Source: Patescibacteria group bacterium
Lineage (GTDB): Bacteria; Patescibacteriota; Gracilibacteria; UBA1369
Direction: 5' to 3'
Assembly (NCBI GenBank): GCA_018825335.1
Contig: JAHJEW010000083.1
Location: 1 to 14,657 of the forward strand
DNA length: 14,657 nt
Part shown: piece by piece, positions 1-8,020 of the stretch
Layout: each line of letters starts with the position of its first letter
Position numbering within the stretch: the stretch's first letter is position 1
Notes under the pieces: model-generated
What the model was told of the DNA's origin: nothing
The model's input: only the letters and a program-made list of their open reading frames with translations
The model's database searches: none
Made by a program: the position numbers and the translations under genes

Positions 1-1306
1 AAAGTCCGAAAGTCTCCAGTGAAATTTTGGCAATCTGGTCGCGCTGCAAAGACGCGCTCGGAGCAAACGTGCCATCCGGATTACCGGTCATGGCACCTAT
101 ACTCTTCACATACGTAATTGCCGGACAACTTGGACTGTTAATCGAAACATCGGTAAAGTCGGCACATCTCTCCTGCACGGGAGTCTCTGAAGCCGTAACA
201 ACAAAACTCACCTGCTGCGAAACAATATCAAAACTGCCATCCTCACCCCAGACCTTAAACACATAGGAACCATCGGCAACCAAGGCCTGATTGGAATCCT
301 TCCCGTCCCAGCTTACGCTGTTGGAACCGTTGCCCTGCCCGTTAAAACTCCATGATTCAAGAGATTTATTGGGATCGGCCGAATTATAAACCTGGGCATT
401 TATGGTAGTGCTGCCCAAAGATCCGGCCAAAGAATACCCAAGCGTAACAGAACCGCCGGATGGATCGTAAGGATCCGGCGAAGCGGACAGACCGCTCACG
501 GTCGGCTGGGGATTTTGCTCATTGCTGACGGTAATTTCACCGGTAAGCTCATTGCTGGGAACCGTAAAACCGTCAACGGATCCGTCGGCATAAAGTTTAT
601 AGGAGTATTGTCCCGGCAAAACCGTGTTTCCGTTTATCTTACCATCCCAGCTTACAATATAATTACCGTCCGCGCCCTTCACCTCCGAAATAACCTCCTG
701 CTGTGGATTATTATTCAGCGGACCATCTACGGTTAAACGAGCAATAGAGGTTGAAGCCGAATTGAGCGCAAGACTGTAGTTGATATCGTAACTGCCGCTT
801 GGAGTGTAATACGCATTCGGCGGCTCGGAAAGCAGAGTTAATTTTGGAATAACGGTATTTTCAACCGCGAACGAGGACTCGTATTCAGCCGCAGGCAGAC
901 TTGCCGTTTCCGAATAGATATAGATTTTATATGTTCCGTCAGAAACGTATTCACCGTCTTTACTGGTGCCATTCTTGTACGTACCATCCCATACCAATTG
1001 ATACTGGCCTGACGCTTTGTCATCGTTTCCGGTATTACCAAACTCATAGATAACACCATCATTGACATCACGTATCTGCTCCAGAACAGGACCGGTAACA
1101 TAACCGCCGGTATTATAATCATAAACAATATGAACAACGGCACTTTGATTCGGCACTTTAATGTGAAAAGGATCGAGCCCGATATTCACATTCTGGATAA
1201 GAGGATTTGCCGCGCTCGCAACGGGCGCGAAAGCAAAGAGACTTAGTGTTAAAACCGACATCATAAATACTGATACCGGCCGTCTGATTTTTTGATACAT
1301 AATCAT
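1..1306 (-). CDS. Secreted SLH-domain surface protein with FlgD-Ig-like repeats (3' end cut by window edge)
   Basis: This is an open frame of 435 codons running off the left edge with no stop. Residues 1-32 form a signal peptide: basic MIMYQKIRR, a hydrophobic stretch, then an ASA cleavage site. Three modules follow with a period of about 113 residues. Each carries a W-D-G-(K/T) turn, with the tryptophans at residues 106, 220 and 333, followed by a G-x-Y-x-(Y/F)-K-type strand, as in FlgD-Ig-like/CHU-type beta-sandwich domains. From residue 381 an S-layer homology domain begins (CADFTDV, then GNPDGTFAPSASLQRDQIAK), of which 55 residues are visible. SLH domains in other bacteria bind pyruvylated cell-wall polymers, so this is probably an S-layer or envelope-anchored protein. 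It lies 42 bases downstream of gatA in the same direction. I chose the first ATG; another lies two codons later (start at 1300). No Shine-Dalgarno is visible. Ligand and exact role are unknown. Confidence 0.9.
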   Translation of the reverse strand, partial: MIMYQKIRRPVSVFMMSVLTLSLFAFAPVASAANPLIQNVNIGLDPFHIKVPNQSAVVHIVYDYNTGGYVTGPVLEQIRDVNDGVIYEFGNTGNDDKASGQYQLVWDGTYKNGTSKDGEYVSDGTYKIYIYSETASLPAAEYESSFAVENTVIPKLTLLSEPPNAYYTPSGSYDINYSLALNSASTSIARLTVDGPLNNNPQQEVISEVKGADGNYIVSWDGKINGNTVLPGQYSYKLYADGSVDGFTVPSNELTGEITVSNEQNPQPTVSGLSASPDPYDPSGGSVTLGYSLAGSLGSTTINAQVYNSADPNKSLESWSFNGQGNGSNSVSWDGKDSNQALVADGSYVFKVWGEDGSFDIVSQQVSFVVTASETPVQERCADFTDVSINSPSCPAITYVKSIGAMTGNPDGTFAPSASLQRDQIAKISLETFGL

Positions 1307-1348
1307 GAAGTAAAGAGTAAAAAAATAAAAACTATTTAATATTCTACA

Positions 1349-2812
1349 CTAAATCACCGGCTTTCGCTTATGCCACTCGGTCACCTGTTCATAGGCGGCA
1401 CCCACCTTCAAAAGCAGATCCTCCTTAAATTGCGGCCCGATAATCTGCATACCGACCGGCAGATTATCCGAAGTAAAACCGCACGGAACACTTAGAGCAG
1501 GAACCCCCGCGCAATTTACGGGAATCGTGAAAACATCCGCCAGATACATGGAAAGAGGATCATCGATTTTTTCCCCGATTTTAAAAGCCGGAATGGGCGA
1601 AACCGGCGTCACGAGAACATCAACATCCTTAAAAACATTTTCAAAATCGCGGATAATAAGAGTCCTGACCTTCTGGGCCTTTTTATAATAAGCATCAAAG
1701 TATCCCGCCGACAGAACATACGTTCCAATCATAATGCGCCGCTTTATTTCATCTCCGAAACCTTCGCTTCTAACATGATAATAATAATCGATCATATCTG
1801 TTACAGCTCCGGCGGGCTTTGATCCGTAACGTATTCCGTCAAAGCGCGCCAGATTTGCCGAAAGCTCGGCGGGCATTGCAATATAATAAACCGCAACCGC
1901 ATATTTTGTATAAGGAAGACTGACCTCTTTAACTTCCGCTCCCAGATCTTCAAGCTGTTTTATGGCCGCGCGCAGAGCTTTTTCCACATCGGGATCTATG
2001 CCTTCGCCAAAATACTCTTTGGGTAAACCTATTTTTAAACCTTTAATCGATTCGCCAAGATTTTTGGAATAATCGGGAACGGATACGTCGGGAGTTGTTG
2101 AATCACGCCTGTCCTTACCGGCAATTGCCTGTAAGACAAGCGCGGCGTCCTCAACCGTTTTAGCCAGAGGTCCGATTGTATCCCACGAAGAAGCCATCGC
2201 CGTAACTCCGCTGCGGGAAACACGTCCATAAGTAACCTTCAACCCGACCGCCGAGCAAAGCGAGGCGGGTTGTCTTATTGAGCCACCCGTATCTGTCCCA
2301 AGTGTGTAATAAGCCATGTCGGCCGCTACCGCGGCCGCCGATCCCCCGCTGGATCCACCTGCAACTCTGCTTAAATCCCATGGATTTTTGGTAACCCCGA
2401 AAGCCGAATGTTCCGTCGAACTGCCGCAGGCAAACTCATCCATATTCAATTTACCCAGCATCACCGAACCCGAATCCCTCAATTTGCTAACAACGGTCGC
2501 ATCATAAGGCGGCTCAAAATCCCGGATTACCCTCGAACAACATGTTGTCTTAACCCCGCGCGTATTGAAAATATCTTTTAACCCCATCGGCACACCGCAA
2601 AGCGGCGACTTAACCGCTCCACTTTTCCCAAACATTTTGTCTGCCTCCTCTGCCTGGTTTAAAGCCTCCTCCTCCGTTAAAGTCACATAAGCATTTATCC
2701 GGGGGTTCAATTCCTTGATCCGCTCAAGCATGTGCTTTGTCAGCTCAACCGATGAAAACTCTTTTTTCTGTAAACCCGCAGCGGCCTCCGAAAGCGTCAA
2801 ATCGTGCATCAT
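1349..2812 (-). CDS. gatA: Asp/Glu-tRNA(Asn/Gln) amidotransferase subunit A
   Basis: GatA is the amidase subunit of the GatCAB complex. It releases ammonia from glutamine (or asparagine), and GatB uses it to convert Glu-tRNA(Gln) or Asp-tRNA(Asn) to the correct amidated tRNA. At 487 residues it has the usual family length. The amidase-signature Ser-cisSer-Lys triad is intact: Lys79 in MGLKD, Ser154 in GGSSGGS and nucleophile Ser178 in TDTGGSIRQP. The glycine/serine-rich signature region spans about residues 150-190. The start overlaps the gatC stop by four bases (ATGA), so the two are probably translationally coupled. The chosen start gives MMHDLT; the second Met is equally possible. gatB is not in the window. 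Its presence suggests the cell lacks a dedicated glutaminyl- and/or asparaginyl-tRNA synthetase, which is an inference. Confidence 0.98.
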   Translation of the reverse strand: MMHDLTLSEAAAGLQKKEFSSVELTKHMLERIKELNPRINAYVTLTEEEALNQAEEADKMFGKSGAVKSPLCGVPMGLKDIFNTRGVKTTCCSRVIRDFEPPYDATVVSKLRDSGSVMLGKLNMDEFACGSSTEHSAFGVTKNPWDLSRVAGGSSGGSAAAVAADMAYYTLGTDTGGSIRQPASLCSAVGLKVTYGRVSRSGVTAMASSWDTIGPLAKTVEDAALVLQAIAGKDRRDSTTPDVSVPDYSKNLGESIKGLKIGLPKEYFGEGIDPDVEKALRAAIKQLEDLGAEVKEVSLPYTKYAVAVYYIAMPAELSANLARFDGIRYGSKPAGAVTDMIDYYYHVRSEGFGDEIKRRIMIGTYVLSAGYFDAYYKKAQKVRTLIIRDFENVFKDVDVLVTPVSPIPAFKIGEKIDDPLSMYLADVFTIPVNCAGVPALSVPCGFTSDNLPVGMQIIGPQFKEDLLLKVGAAYEQVTEWHKRKPVI

Positions 2813-3102
2813 GATTCGGTAATTACTGACTTAACCTTAACCTGATCCCTTTCAACCGGCAGCTCCGTGCACGCCAAAAGTTCATCTTTTTCACAAAAAC
2901 GCAAAACCGTGTCTTTGCGGCTTACATTTTCAAGACCGGTAACCTGCGATGTAGCCTCAACACCATCCGTATCCACCTCATTAAGCTGCCTGACATATTC
3001 CAGAATGCTGTTAAGCTGCCTGGAAAACTTTTCAGCTTCCCCTTTCTTAAGCCCCAAACGCGCCAGCATTGCTATATGTTCAATTTCTTTCTTTGAAAGC
3101 AT
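2809..3102 (-). CDS. gatC: Asp/Glu-tRNA(Asn/Gln) amidotransferase subunit C
   Basis: GatC is the small subunit that wraps around GatA and stabilises the GatCAB tRNA amidotransferase. The 97-residue product has the expected family length and pattern: an N-terminal helix with IAMLARLGL, a second helix with LNSILEYVRQLNEVDTDGV, then an extended part with R-x-D-x-V (SRKDTVLR). It is the first gene of the leftward gatC-gatA pair, with a four-base overlap to gatA. An 82-base divergent intergenic region separates it from the rightward membrane-protein gene. No Shine-Dalgarno precedes the ATG, and I could not identify a convincing promoter in this direction. Confidence 0.95.
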   Translation of the reverse strand: MLSKKEIEHIAMLARLGLKKGEAEKFSRQLNSILEYVRQLNEVDTDGVEATSQVTGLENVSRKDTVLRFCEKDELLACTELPVERDQVKVKSVITES

Positions 3103-3131
3103 GCATAAAGTCTACAATAAAAAAGCAGAGC

Positions 3132-3160
3132 TTGCTAGCCACTTTAGCGCAAAGTATACT
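3132..3160 (+). promoter_or_regulatory. Candidate sigma-70-type promoter for the 3185-5693 gene unit
   Basis: TTGCTA (3132-3137), a 17-base spacer and TATACT (3155-3160) match the -35/-10 consensus well. They lie in the divergent region upstream of the rightward unit. The predicted transcript start near 3167 leaves a leader of about 18 bases before the ATG at 3185. The AGTATACT core is palindromic, so a -10 can also be read leftward, but no -35 is seen at the right distance on that strand. Confidence 0.6.
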
Positions 3161-3184
3161 GAAAAAGCTTCATAACGGGCGTCC

Positions 3185-3502
3185 ATGAAAACCGCCGAAA
3201 ATATTAAAAACGTTGCACTGATACTTTTCATAATTCTTGGAATAACCCACATTACATCCGGTCTGATGCTGTCAAACGGCTATTTTATGCCAACAAGCAT
3301 GATTATCAATCGCGTTCTGGATATACCTTTCGCCATGACCGCGCTCATATACGCTTTCATGACCATTTACACGGGTATCGATGAAAAGTCCCGCAAAATT
3401 CCATCCATTGTCATGATTATAATTACACTTCTCATTTTCCTGACTTTGCTCTATATTAACCTCTTCATCCCGGACAAATCTTCCCTTATCACAACAATAT
3501 GA
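3185..3502 (+). CDS. Small three-helix membrane protein of unknown function
   Basis: The 105-residue product has three strongly hydrophobic segments (about residues 10-30, 45-63 and 73-95). The loops are short, and DEKSRK precedes the last helix. No enzymatic motif is visible and I do not recognise a named family. It is the first gene of a rightward unit with a good promoter 25 bases upstream. Its stop overlaps the next start by four bases (ATGA at 3499-3502), so it is probably translated together with the nucleotidyltransferase, and the two may be functionally linked. The overlap and promoter position support a real gene rather than chance. The start is the only reasonable Met before the first helix. 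Confidence 0.8.
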   Translation: MKTAENIKNVALILFIILGITHITSGLMLSNGYFMPTSMIINRVLDIPFAMTALIYAFMTIYTGIDEKSRKIPSIVMIIITLLIFLTLLYINLFIPDKSSLITTI

Positions 3503-3963
3503 ACAAACTGGTTATTGCATTCGGAACCTTCGACTACCTGCATGCCGGCCACGAACAATATTTAAAAAAGGCCAAAGCTCTGGGCGATGAACTGATTGTC
3601 GTTATTGCAAGAGACAAAACCGTCAAACAAATTAAAGGACAACCGGTGGCCCACCATGAACGCAAACGCGCCAAAGCAGTCCGCAACCTTAACATTGCCG
3701 ACAGCGTCATCCTTGGATATCATAAAGATAAACATAAAGTTCTCCGTAAATATCGTCCAAACATTATAGCGCTCGGCTACGACCAGTTTGTTTTCACCCA
3801 AAAACTTAGAAAAACGCTTATCGACCTTAAACTGGACGCAAAAATCATAAGGATCGAAGCCCACTTTCCGCAGGTATACAAATCGTCCATTCTAAGAAAC
3901 CTGGCGGAAAAGGAAAACGAACCAGAAAAAGAGACCGCCTCCAAGACCGCAACAATCAATTAA
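3499..3963 (+). CDS. Cytidylyltransferase-like nucleotidyltransferase, resembling archaeal FAD synthetase RibL / TagD
   Basis: This is a Rossmann-fold nucleotidyltransferase of the HxGH class, which transfers AMP or CMP from a nucleoside triphosphate to a phosphorylated substrate. Visible signatures are AFGTFDYLHAGH (His15, His18), ARDKTVKQIKG (37-47), the arginine patch ERKRAKAV (54-61), ALGYDQ (91-96) and the C-terminal YKSSILR (127-133), which corresponds to the family's second nucleotide-binding motif. The FGTFD and ALGYDQ motifs resemble archaeal-type FAD synthetase RibL, though glycerol-3-phosphate cytidylyltransferase (TagD) is a close alternative. The protein contains no cysteine, whereas archaeal RibL, as I recall it, carries conserved C-terminal cysteines. 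The last 20 residues are a charged, probably disordered tail. The gene overlaps the upstream membrane gene by four bases and is followed by ftsX after four bases. Substrate is unproven. Confidence 0.85.
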   Translation: MNKLVIAFGTFDYLHAGHEQYLKKAKALGDELIVVIARDKTVKQIKGQPVAHHERKRAKAVRNLNIADSVILGYHKDKHKVLRKYRPNIIALGYDQFVFTQKLRKTLIDLKLDAKIIRIEAHFPQVYKSSILRNLAEKENEPEKETASKTATIN

Positions 3964-3967
3964 CAAT

Positions 3968-4933
3968 ATGGCTCAAAAGAAATTAAAAGTACGTGACTAC
4001 AGCGGCAATATTTTCATCTCTTTTTTTAGAGGGATAAGGCTTGGTCTCATCAATTTCTGGCGCAATAAATTTCTTTCGGGAGCAACCATAGTGGTCATGG
4101 CCGTTATTATTTTCATTTTCAACATTATTCTCGGCGTGCAGTTCATAGGTAATCAGGCGATCAAATCTTTAAGTGAACGGGTCGACATAGTCATATATCT
4201 TCAGGATGACATCGATTTTTTCACGGCTAAAAAACTTACTCTGGAACTTGAAAATCTTGAAGGAGTAAAAAGCGTGAAATTTACTTCAAAAGAAGAAGCT
4301 CTGGATATTATCGCCAAAACACATCCGAAAACGGCCGAATTTCTGAAGAAATTCGGCCTTGCAAATCCCCTTCCCCCCAGCATCAGCATCACAACTTACA
4401 ACGCCGAAGACCACGCAACAGTGCAAAACTTCCTTAAAGAAAGCGAATATCAGAGTCTTATACGCAGCGCCATACCCGAAGGTTCCGGTGGCGAAAGCGT
4501 TATCCTTTCCAGCGTGGCACAAAACCTTCAAAGCATCAGCGCTTTCGTTAAGCAAATAATTTTCTGGATGGTTTTGGTATTCATTCTTGGCGGCACTCTC
4601 ATTATCGTTAACGCCATCCAGATAACGACCTACAGCCGTCGCCACGAAATTCACATAATGCGTCTTGTTGGCGCAACCCCGGGTTTCATCCGGCTCCCTT
4701 TTGTTTTCGAGGCGATTTTGTACGCCGTTTTCGCAATCGTAATTAGCTTCCTTATTCTGTTTATTATCAGCGGTTCGATTCATCTTGATCAGAGCAATCT
4801 TTGGGAGTACTACTCCAACATAAATCTTTCTCGCATCTTTATCACCGAACTGATCATCACAACAATACTGGCGGTGGTAAGCAGTTTTTCGGCTACCGAG
4901 CAATACATAAAAGGTAAGTTAAATCTCAACTAG
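3968..4933 (+). CDS. ftsX: Cell division protein FtsX
   Basis: FtsX is the membrane half of the FtsEX ABC-type complex, which couples cytoplasmic ATP hydrolysis to activation of cell-wall hydrolases at the division site. The 321-residue protein shows the family plan. A cytoplasmic N-terminus is followed by helix 1 (about 37-60) and a large extracytoplasmic domain (about 61-196) with the opening pattern VDIVIYLQDDID and the LEGVKSVKFTSKEEAL segment. Helices 2-4 lie at about 197-218, 245-268 and 289-309. The loop between helices 2 and 3 carries RRHEIHIMRLVGAT (224-237), a highly characteristic FtsX signature. The usual partner ftsE is not adjacent; a nucleotidyltransferase lies upstream instead. 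One base separates its stop from the recO GTG start. No Shine-Dalgarno is visible. Confidence 0.95.
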   Translation: MAQKKLKVRDYSGNIFISFFRGIRLGLINFWRNKFLSGATIVVMAVIIFIFNIILGVQFIGNQAIKSLSERVDIVIYLQDDIDFFTAKKLTLELENLEGVKSVKFTSKEEALDIIAKTHPKTAEFLKKFGLANPLPPSISITTYNAEDHATVQNFLKESEYQSLIRSAIPEGSGGESVILSSVAQNLQSISAFVKQIIFWMVLVFILGGTLIIVNAIQITTYSRRHEIHIMRLVGATPGFIRLPFVFEAILYAVFAIVISFLILFIISGSIHLDQSNLWEYYSNINLSRIFITELIITTILAVVSSFSATEQYIKGKLNLN

Positions 4934-4934
4934 A

Positions 4935-5693
4935 GTGAGAAGCATCCAAACCACAGGCATCATCATAGGAAAAAGAAGTTTCGGCGAGCACGATCAATTT
5001 GTAAATATCTTCTCCCCGGATCTGGGTAAAATCGATGCGGTGGCCAAAGGTGCCCGAAAAATTACCGGATCTTTCACGGGCCATCTGGAAACACTCAACA
5101 TTTGCAAACTGCAGCTCCATAAAAGCTCCCGCGGCTATACGGTCACGGAGTGCCGGATTGAACATGGCTTTAATAAAATAAGAAACAGTCTGGAACTTTC
5201 CATGATCGCCTTTTTGCTGCTGGAAATTTTCAGCAAAATAGCCCAGACACAGGAACAAAGCGTCGAACTTTTTAATCTAATTACAGGCACACTCACAGGC
5301 CTGGAAGAAAATCAGAACGCCGACCTTTATACAGGAGCTTTTAAAGTAAAAATACTGAATATGTCGGGCGCCCTGCCGGATATTTCCCGCTGCGGCAGCT
5401 GTAACCGCCGCTGGACCGAAGCCGATCACATAAACCTGAACAATGAAGGCCACATTTTTTGCGACGGATGCGGCAATCAAAGCACTGAAAACAGACTGAC
5501 CCAAAAAGCCGCCATAACGTGGAACACAATGAAATTAATTCATTTCCTGTCTAGCAGTAACCAAAAACAAATTCAAAAAATAAAAATAAGCAAAAAAGAA
5601 ACTGCCGACTTCAAAATCATCATCGACATATTCCTGCACAACTACATGGCCTGTGAGCTTAAAAGTGAAAAAATATACGCTGGCATGAAGTAA
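4935..5693 (+). CDS. recO: DNA repair protein RecO
   Basis: RecO acts with RecR (and RecF) to load RecA on SSB-coated single-stranded DNA during recombinational repair. The 252-residue product has the RecO layout. The N-terminal OB-fold begins TTGIIIGKRSFGEHDQFVNIFSPDLGK. A helical domain follows, then a zinc site with Cys153-x2-Cys156 and Cys176-x2-Cys179. The GALPDISRCGSC segment is typical of the family. The start is a GTG one base after the ftsX stop; it places the conserved TTGII strand at the expected distance from the N-terminus, and no better ATG exists upstream. It is the last gene of the rightward unit and meets the rel gene tail-to-tail with nine bases between the stops. Confidence 0.94.
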   Translation: MRSIQTTGIIIGKRSFGEHDQFVNIFSPDLGKIDAVAKGARKITGSFTGHLETLNICKLQLHKSSRGYTVTECRIEHGFNKIRNSLELSMIAFLLLEIFSKIAQTQEQSVELFNLITGTLTGLEENQNADLYTGAFKVKILNMSGALPDISRCGSCNRRWTEADHINLNNEGHIFCDGCGNQSTENRLTQKAAITWNTMKLIHFLSSSNQKQIQKIKISKKETADFKIIIDIFLHNYMACELKSEKIYAGMK

Positions 5694-5702
5694 AAAAACA
5701 CT

Positions 5703-7919
5703 CTACTCGGCCCGCTTCACCTCCAGCACGTTCCTGATCCGCTCCAGCCTGGAAATAATCTCCACCAGCTGCTGTTCGCCTGCAACATCAACAAAAACCT
5801 CCTTTTCCACAACATCATCAACTCTGCGCAGATCGGAAAAAAATCCAATGTTAACATTCATGCTCGTAATAACATCCGCAATATCCCTTATAAGCCCGAC
5901 CCTGTCTTTTGCGCAAAGCTGAATTTTAACGGAATATTTCCTCAAGGACTGACGATGTCCCCAGCTCGCCTCCAAAATCCTGTCCCCGTCAACATCACGA
6001 AGCACTTTGCAACTCTGCAAATGAATCGTTACCGAGCGACCGCGCGTAACATAAGCCACAATCGGCAAACCGGCACGAGGATTGCAACAATTCGCAAGTC
6101 TATAGGGTAAATCACACTCACCGGAAACACAGACTTTTTCAGCTGAAATATTCTTTTTCCCATCGGGTAAAGAAAAAACAACTTCGGGCGACTTTATTGC
6201 GCGACTCTGCCTTGATCTAAATATACCTCTCTCACCGAAAATCTTCTTAATAATACTTTTCACAAGCACCGACCCCTTTCCAATCTCCTCAACAAGTCCT
6301 TCCCTGTCCCGCAGCGACAAACGTCTGCCGTTATAAACTTTCAATATCGACAAAGTATCATCCAGTAAAGGCTTCCCCAAACGCGAAAGCTCTTTATTCA
6401 CGCGCTCTTTCCCATAATTTAAACTGGACTCTTTATCGCTGGACCGCAAAAAAGACCTGATTTTGGCCTTCGCTTCGGCGGACTTAACGAATGAAAGCCA
6501 TGAAGGCTTTGGATCATGCTCGTTCCCAAAAACAATCTCCACAACCTCACCATTTTTCAACTTATAATCCAACGGCACAACGGTATCATTTACTTTGGCA
6601 AGCTGACACCTGTGACCCAAATCAGAATGAATGGCATAAGCAAAATCAATGGGAGTGGAACCTTTTGGCAAATCTTTTACCTCACCGTTAGGCGTCATAA
6701 CAAATATCCTGTCATTGAAAACATCCAGCTTTAAAGCATCAATAAAATCATCCCCTCCTTCTCTTTCCGTCTTGTTTGAAGAAAGCGCCTTAATCCAATC
6801 AGCCCTGGTATCCAGAATCTTATCATTCCAACCTTTGGCTCCACCCTTTTTCGAATCATCGTAAAGCCAGTGAGAAGCAATACCGTACTCAGCCTCCTCA
6901 TGCATTTGCCTGGAACGAATCTGTATCTCAGTGGGCTGTGATGATCTTGGGGAAAGACCTATTACCGCGGTATGCAAACTTCGGTATCCATTTGGCTTCG
7001 GAACCGCAATATAATCCCTGAAACGATGTCCCAAAGGCCTCCACCTGCTATGAATCAAGCCCAAAATTCCATAAAGATGATCATTAACGATTTCATTCCG
7101 TTGATTAAATTTATTTGGAACAATTATCCGGATAGCATATACATCAAATAAATCTTTAAGCATCGAACAACTCTTTATCTTAAGTTTGCGATAAATACTG
7201 TATAAATTTTTCACACGACCCTCCACGGTGGCCGTAATCCCCTGATCGGCCAGGAACTGCTTCAATTCCTTAATACTATCTTCAATAGTACTCTCCCTCT
7301 CCGAAAGATAGTCATCCAGTTCGGTATTTAATTGTTCATACTGTACCGGATATAAATATTTAAAAGATTTATCTTCCAACTGCCCTTTCAAAGAATAAAT
7401 ACTCAGACGGGCGGCAATCGGTACATAAACATCCATTGTCTCCCTTGCTATCTGCTTTTGCTTTACCGAAGAACGAAAAGACAAAGTTTCCATACTTTGA
7501 AGACGATCAGCCATCTTTATTAAAACCACTCTGACATCACGCGCCAAAGTAACAAAAAGCTTTCTGATACTTTCGGTTTCAGTACTATGATTATGCGATT
7601 TCACCTTATACAGACCTTCCAGCGATTTTACCAGGAAGGAAACATTGTCACCAAACAGTTCCTTTATTTCTTTTGGATTATAACCTGCCACATTTGGAGC
7701 ACTATGCAGAAAAGATGCAATTAAAGTGTCCTCGTCCGGTTTTAAAGAAAGTAAAATATCACTTACCGCCAAAACATGGGTTATATGCCTGTCTCCGGAC
7801 ATTCGATATTGATTCTCATGCAATTTTTCCACATATTTAAAAGCCCTGACGACCCGCTCCCGGTTTAATCCGGGATTATAATCTGTGGCCTTACTAAGTA
7901 TATCTTCTAAAGTTATCAT
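5703..7919 (-). CDS. rel: Long RelA/SpoT (Rel) family (p)ppGpp synthetase with degenerate hydrolase site
   Basis: This 738-residue protein has the complete long-RSH domain order: HD hydrolase (about 25-190), synthetase (about 225-350), TGS (about 402-464), helical region, zinc-finger/CC region (Cys611, Cys612, His633, Cys637) and C-terminal ACT (about 662-735). It makes the stringent-response alarmone from GTP/GDP and ATP. Synthetase motifs are intact: GRVKNLYSIYRK, FDVYAIR (Asp259), RFRDYIAVPKPNGYRSLHT (Tyr312), EIQIRS (Glu331) and MHEEAEYGIASHW. In the hydrolase domain the first metal His (His48), His72 and Asp138 remain. However, the HD Asp is Ser73, the following Glu-Asp pair is Asn76-Val77, and the catalytic Asn is Ser142. 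Hydrolysis is therefore probably lost. A TATAAT box lies 23 bases upstream of the ATG. The downstream neighbour is convergent recO. Confidence 0.95.
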   Translation of the reverse strand: MITLEDILSKATDYNPGLNRERVVRAFKYVEKLHENQYRMSGDRHITHVLAVSDILLSLKPDEDTLIASFLHSAPNVAGYNPKEIKELFGDNVSFLVKSLEGLYKVKSHNHSTETESIRKLFVTLARDVRVVLIKMADRLQSMETLSFRSSVKQKQIARETMDVYVPIAARLSIYSLKGQLEDKSFKYLYPVQYEQLNTELDDYLSERESTIEDSIKELKQFLADQGITATVEGRVKNLYSIYRKLKIKSCSMLKDLFDVYAIRIIVPNKFNQRNEIVNDHLYGILGLIHSRWRPLGHRFRDYIAVPKPNGYRSLHTAVIGLSPRSSQPTEIQIRSRQMHEEAEYGIASHWLYDDSKKGGAKGWNDKILDTRADWIKALSSNKTEREGGDDFIDALKLDVFNDRIFVMTPNGEVKDLPKGSTPIDFAYAIHSDLGHRCQLAKVNDTVVPLDYKLKNGEVVEIVFGNEHDPKPSWLSFVKSAEAKAKIRSFLRSSDKESSLNYGKERVNKELSRLGKPLLDDTLSILKVYNGRRLSLRDREGLVEEIGKGSVLVKSIIKKIFGERGIFRSRQSRAIKSPEVVFSLPDGKKNISAEKVCVSGECDLPYRLANCCNPRAGLPIVAYVTRGRSVTIHLQSCKVLRDVDGDRILEASWGHRQSLRKYSVKIQLCAKDRVGLIRDIADVITSMNVNIGFFSDLRRVDDVVEKEVFVDVAGEQQLVEIISRLERIRNVLEVKRAE

Positions 7920-7942
7920 ACACTTCAGATGCAGGATGATTT

Positions 7943-7970
7943 ATTATAATCCAGTTTCTCAAAAAAGCAA
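7943..7970 (-). promoter_or_regulatory. Candidate promoter for the rel gene
   Basis: On the minus strand, TTGCTT (7970-7965), a 16-base spacer and a perfect TATAAT (7948-7943) precede the rel ATG at 7919. The predicted transcript start near 7936 gives a leader of about 17 bases without a Shine-Dalgarno. The promoter sits in the 101-base gap after the upstream membrane-protein gene, so rel may be transcribed independently of it. The -35 match is only three of six. Confidence 0.5.
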
Positions 7971-8020
7971 CTTTTTCCGAAGTTTCTCCTGTAAAAAAGC
8001 CAAATTTGCCTATAAACAAG

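Noticed and set aside
838..1143. A 101-codon leftward open frame
   Set aside because: It is out of frame within the SLH surface protein gene, whose frame is open for 435 codons with a signal peptide and repeats.
4286..4903. A 205-codon leftward open frame
   Set aside because: It is antisense to ftsX, which is unmistakable, and its translation shows no motif or membrane pattern.
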